NCBI GenBank assembly: GCA_030606215.1 | Contig: JAUWGW010000005.1 | Location: forward strand, 1 to 64,000 | From: a bacterium | GTDB lineage: Bacteria > NPL-UPA2 > JAUVJM01 | Length of the DNA stretch: 64,000 nt | Direction of reading: 5' to 3' | In this document: piece by piece, positions 63,288 to 64,000 of the stretch | Position numbering within the stretch: position 1 is the stretch's first letter | Layout of the letters: every line of letters starts with the position of its first letter | Notes under the pieces: generated by a model | Databases searched by the model: none | What the model saw: the letters and a program-made list of their open reading frames with translations, nothing else | Told to the model about the DNA's origin: nothing | Translations under genes and position numbers: made by a program

Positions 63288-64000
63288 TTGAGAGAAATTA
63301 CCTATGCTCAGGCAATATCTGAAGCTATTGCTGAGGAGATGCGTCTGGATGAAAATGTTATTCTGTTGGGTGAGGATGTAGGAATATTAGGAGGAAATTT
63401 CCGGACTACCACGGGGTTATATGAAGAATTTGGAGAAGAAAGGGTTTTAGACACCCCTATCTCAGAGGCAGGCATTGTTGGTTGTGCTCTGGGTCTGGCT
63501 ATAAGGGGTATGAGACCCATCGCGGAGATTATGTTTGGTGATTTTCTCTGTTTGGCAATGGATCAGATTGTTAATCAGGTGGCTAAGATCAGATACATGT
63601 CCGGAGGTAGAATAAGGGTCCCTTTAGTCATCAGGACTAATATTGGTGCGGGGAGGTCATCAGCCGCTCAACATTCCCAGAGTCTGCATTCATGGTTCTT
63701 ACATACACCGGGTATCGAATCAGTGATGCCTTCCAGTCCCTATGAAGTAAAAGGGCTCCTGAAAAGTGCTATAAGGGATGATAATCCAGTTGTTGTCTTT
63801 GAACACAAGATGCTCTATAACAAAAAAGGCGAAGTCCCCGAAAAAGAATGCCTCATTCCCATTGGAATTTCTGAAGTCAAAAGAGAGGGTGGAGATGTAA
63901 CCATTGTAGCTACTTCCTCCATGGTTGGTGAATCCCTTGAACTTGCTATACAATTAGAGAAGGAAGGTATAAGTATAGAGGTGATAGATCTCCGGAGCCT
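63288..64000 (+). CDS. 2-oxoacid/acetoin dehydrogenase E1 beta subunit (partial)
   Basis: Starts TTG 63288 with AGAGG 7 nt upstream and runs off the right edge with about 237 codons seen. REITYAQAISEAIAEEMRLD, ILLGEDVGILGGNFRTTTGL, VLDTPISEAGIVGCALGLAI, RPIAEIMFGDFLCLAMDQIV and RTNIGAGRSSAAQHSQSLHS are E1-beta signatures. It forms the alpha2beta2 TPP enzyme with the upstream gene. Confidence 0.93.
   Translation, partial: MREITYAQAISEAIAEEMRLDENVILLGEDVGILGGNFRTTTGLYEEFGEERVLDTPISEAGIVGCALGLAIRGMRPIAEIMFGDFLCLAMDQIVNQVAKIRYMSGGRIRVPLVIRTNIGAGRSSAAQHSQSLHSWFLHTPGIESVMPSSPYEVKGLLKSAIRDDNPVVVFEHKMLYNKKGEVPEKECLIPIGISEVKREGGDVTIVATSSMVGESLELAIQLEKEGISIEVIDLRS

Noticed and set aside
1-64000. CRISPR arrays, rRNA or tRNA genes
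   Set aside because: No regularly spaced repeats, no rRNA-like blocks and no cloverleaf with a T-loop GGTTCRA core were found by reading both strands.

Overview
The window is a gene-dense 64 kb bacterial chromosome segment. Most genes lie on the + strand and many neighbours overlap by 4-10 nt; GTG and TTG starts are common. It looks like an uncultured, probably anaerobic, Gram-negative-type bacterium of a candidate phylum (Omnitrophota/Desantisbacteria/Planctomycetota-like grade). That placement is an inference of low certainty. It rests on an ADP-heptose enzyme fusion, a GuaB3-type IMP dehydrogenase, an S10-spc-alpha operon without rpmD, palindromic repeats inside reading frames, and toxin-antitoxin (TA) modules wedged between housekeeping genes.

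Layout. 1-13824: tuf end plus the full S10-spc-alpha superoperon (rpsJ to rplQ) with secY, adk, infA and rpoA; rpmD and map are missing from their usual places. 13857-16784: accessory gap with a UroD-family methyltransferase-like gene, a glycosidase-like N-terminal remnant, a nucleotidyltransferase pair, an internally deleted second copy of the UroD-like gene, and an RHH/MazF-type TA pair. 16845-24208: rplU-rpmA-obg-proB-proA-nadD-rsfS-argS-lipB. 24232-33790: aminotransferase, thrC, apgM (possible homoserine kinase analogue), lysC, cimA. These amino-acid genes are split by an island (26541-29654) with VapBC, MNT/HEPN, HicB, an integrase relic and an ATPase. 33783-40968: valS-uvrB-nadC-birA-coaX. 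40999-41580: BrnT/BrnA. 41742-47952: guaB3-dnaE, two membrane proteins, HU. 48051-55310: glycine riboswitch controlling gcvT-gcvH-gcvPA-gcvPB, then lplA and serA. 55440-55992: small DUF2283/DUF4258 pair. 56103-57233: RfaE2-GmhB fusion. 57332-64000: GntR-controlled catabolic operon (two SDRs, a signal-less solute-binding-like protein, an aldehyde dehydrogenase, and E1 alpha and beta of a 2-oxoacid/acetoin dehydrogenase) running off the end.

How the genes work together: translation and secretion at the left; proline, NAD and threonine/lysine/isoleucine-precursor biosynthesis in the middle; glycine-C1 metabolism with its lipoyl ligase and serine entry enzyme under one glycine sensor; a regulated dehydrogenase pathway at the right. 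Superimposed on this are repeats: a MITE-like family with ~23-bp terminal inverted repeats (two complete copies and a solo end), and short palindromic elements carried in frame inside valS and lplA. No rRNA, tRNA or CRISPR was seen. The previously undescribed biology most worth checking is the in-frame palindromic insertions, the MITE ends that supply host stop codons, a set of predicted leaderless promoters on accessory genes, and the right-end catabolic operon with a cytosolic binding-protein homologue.
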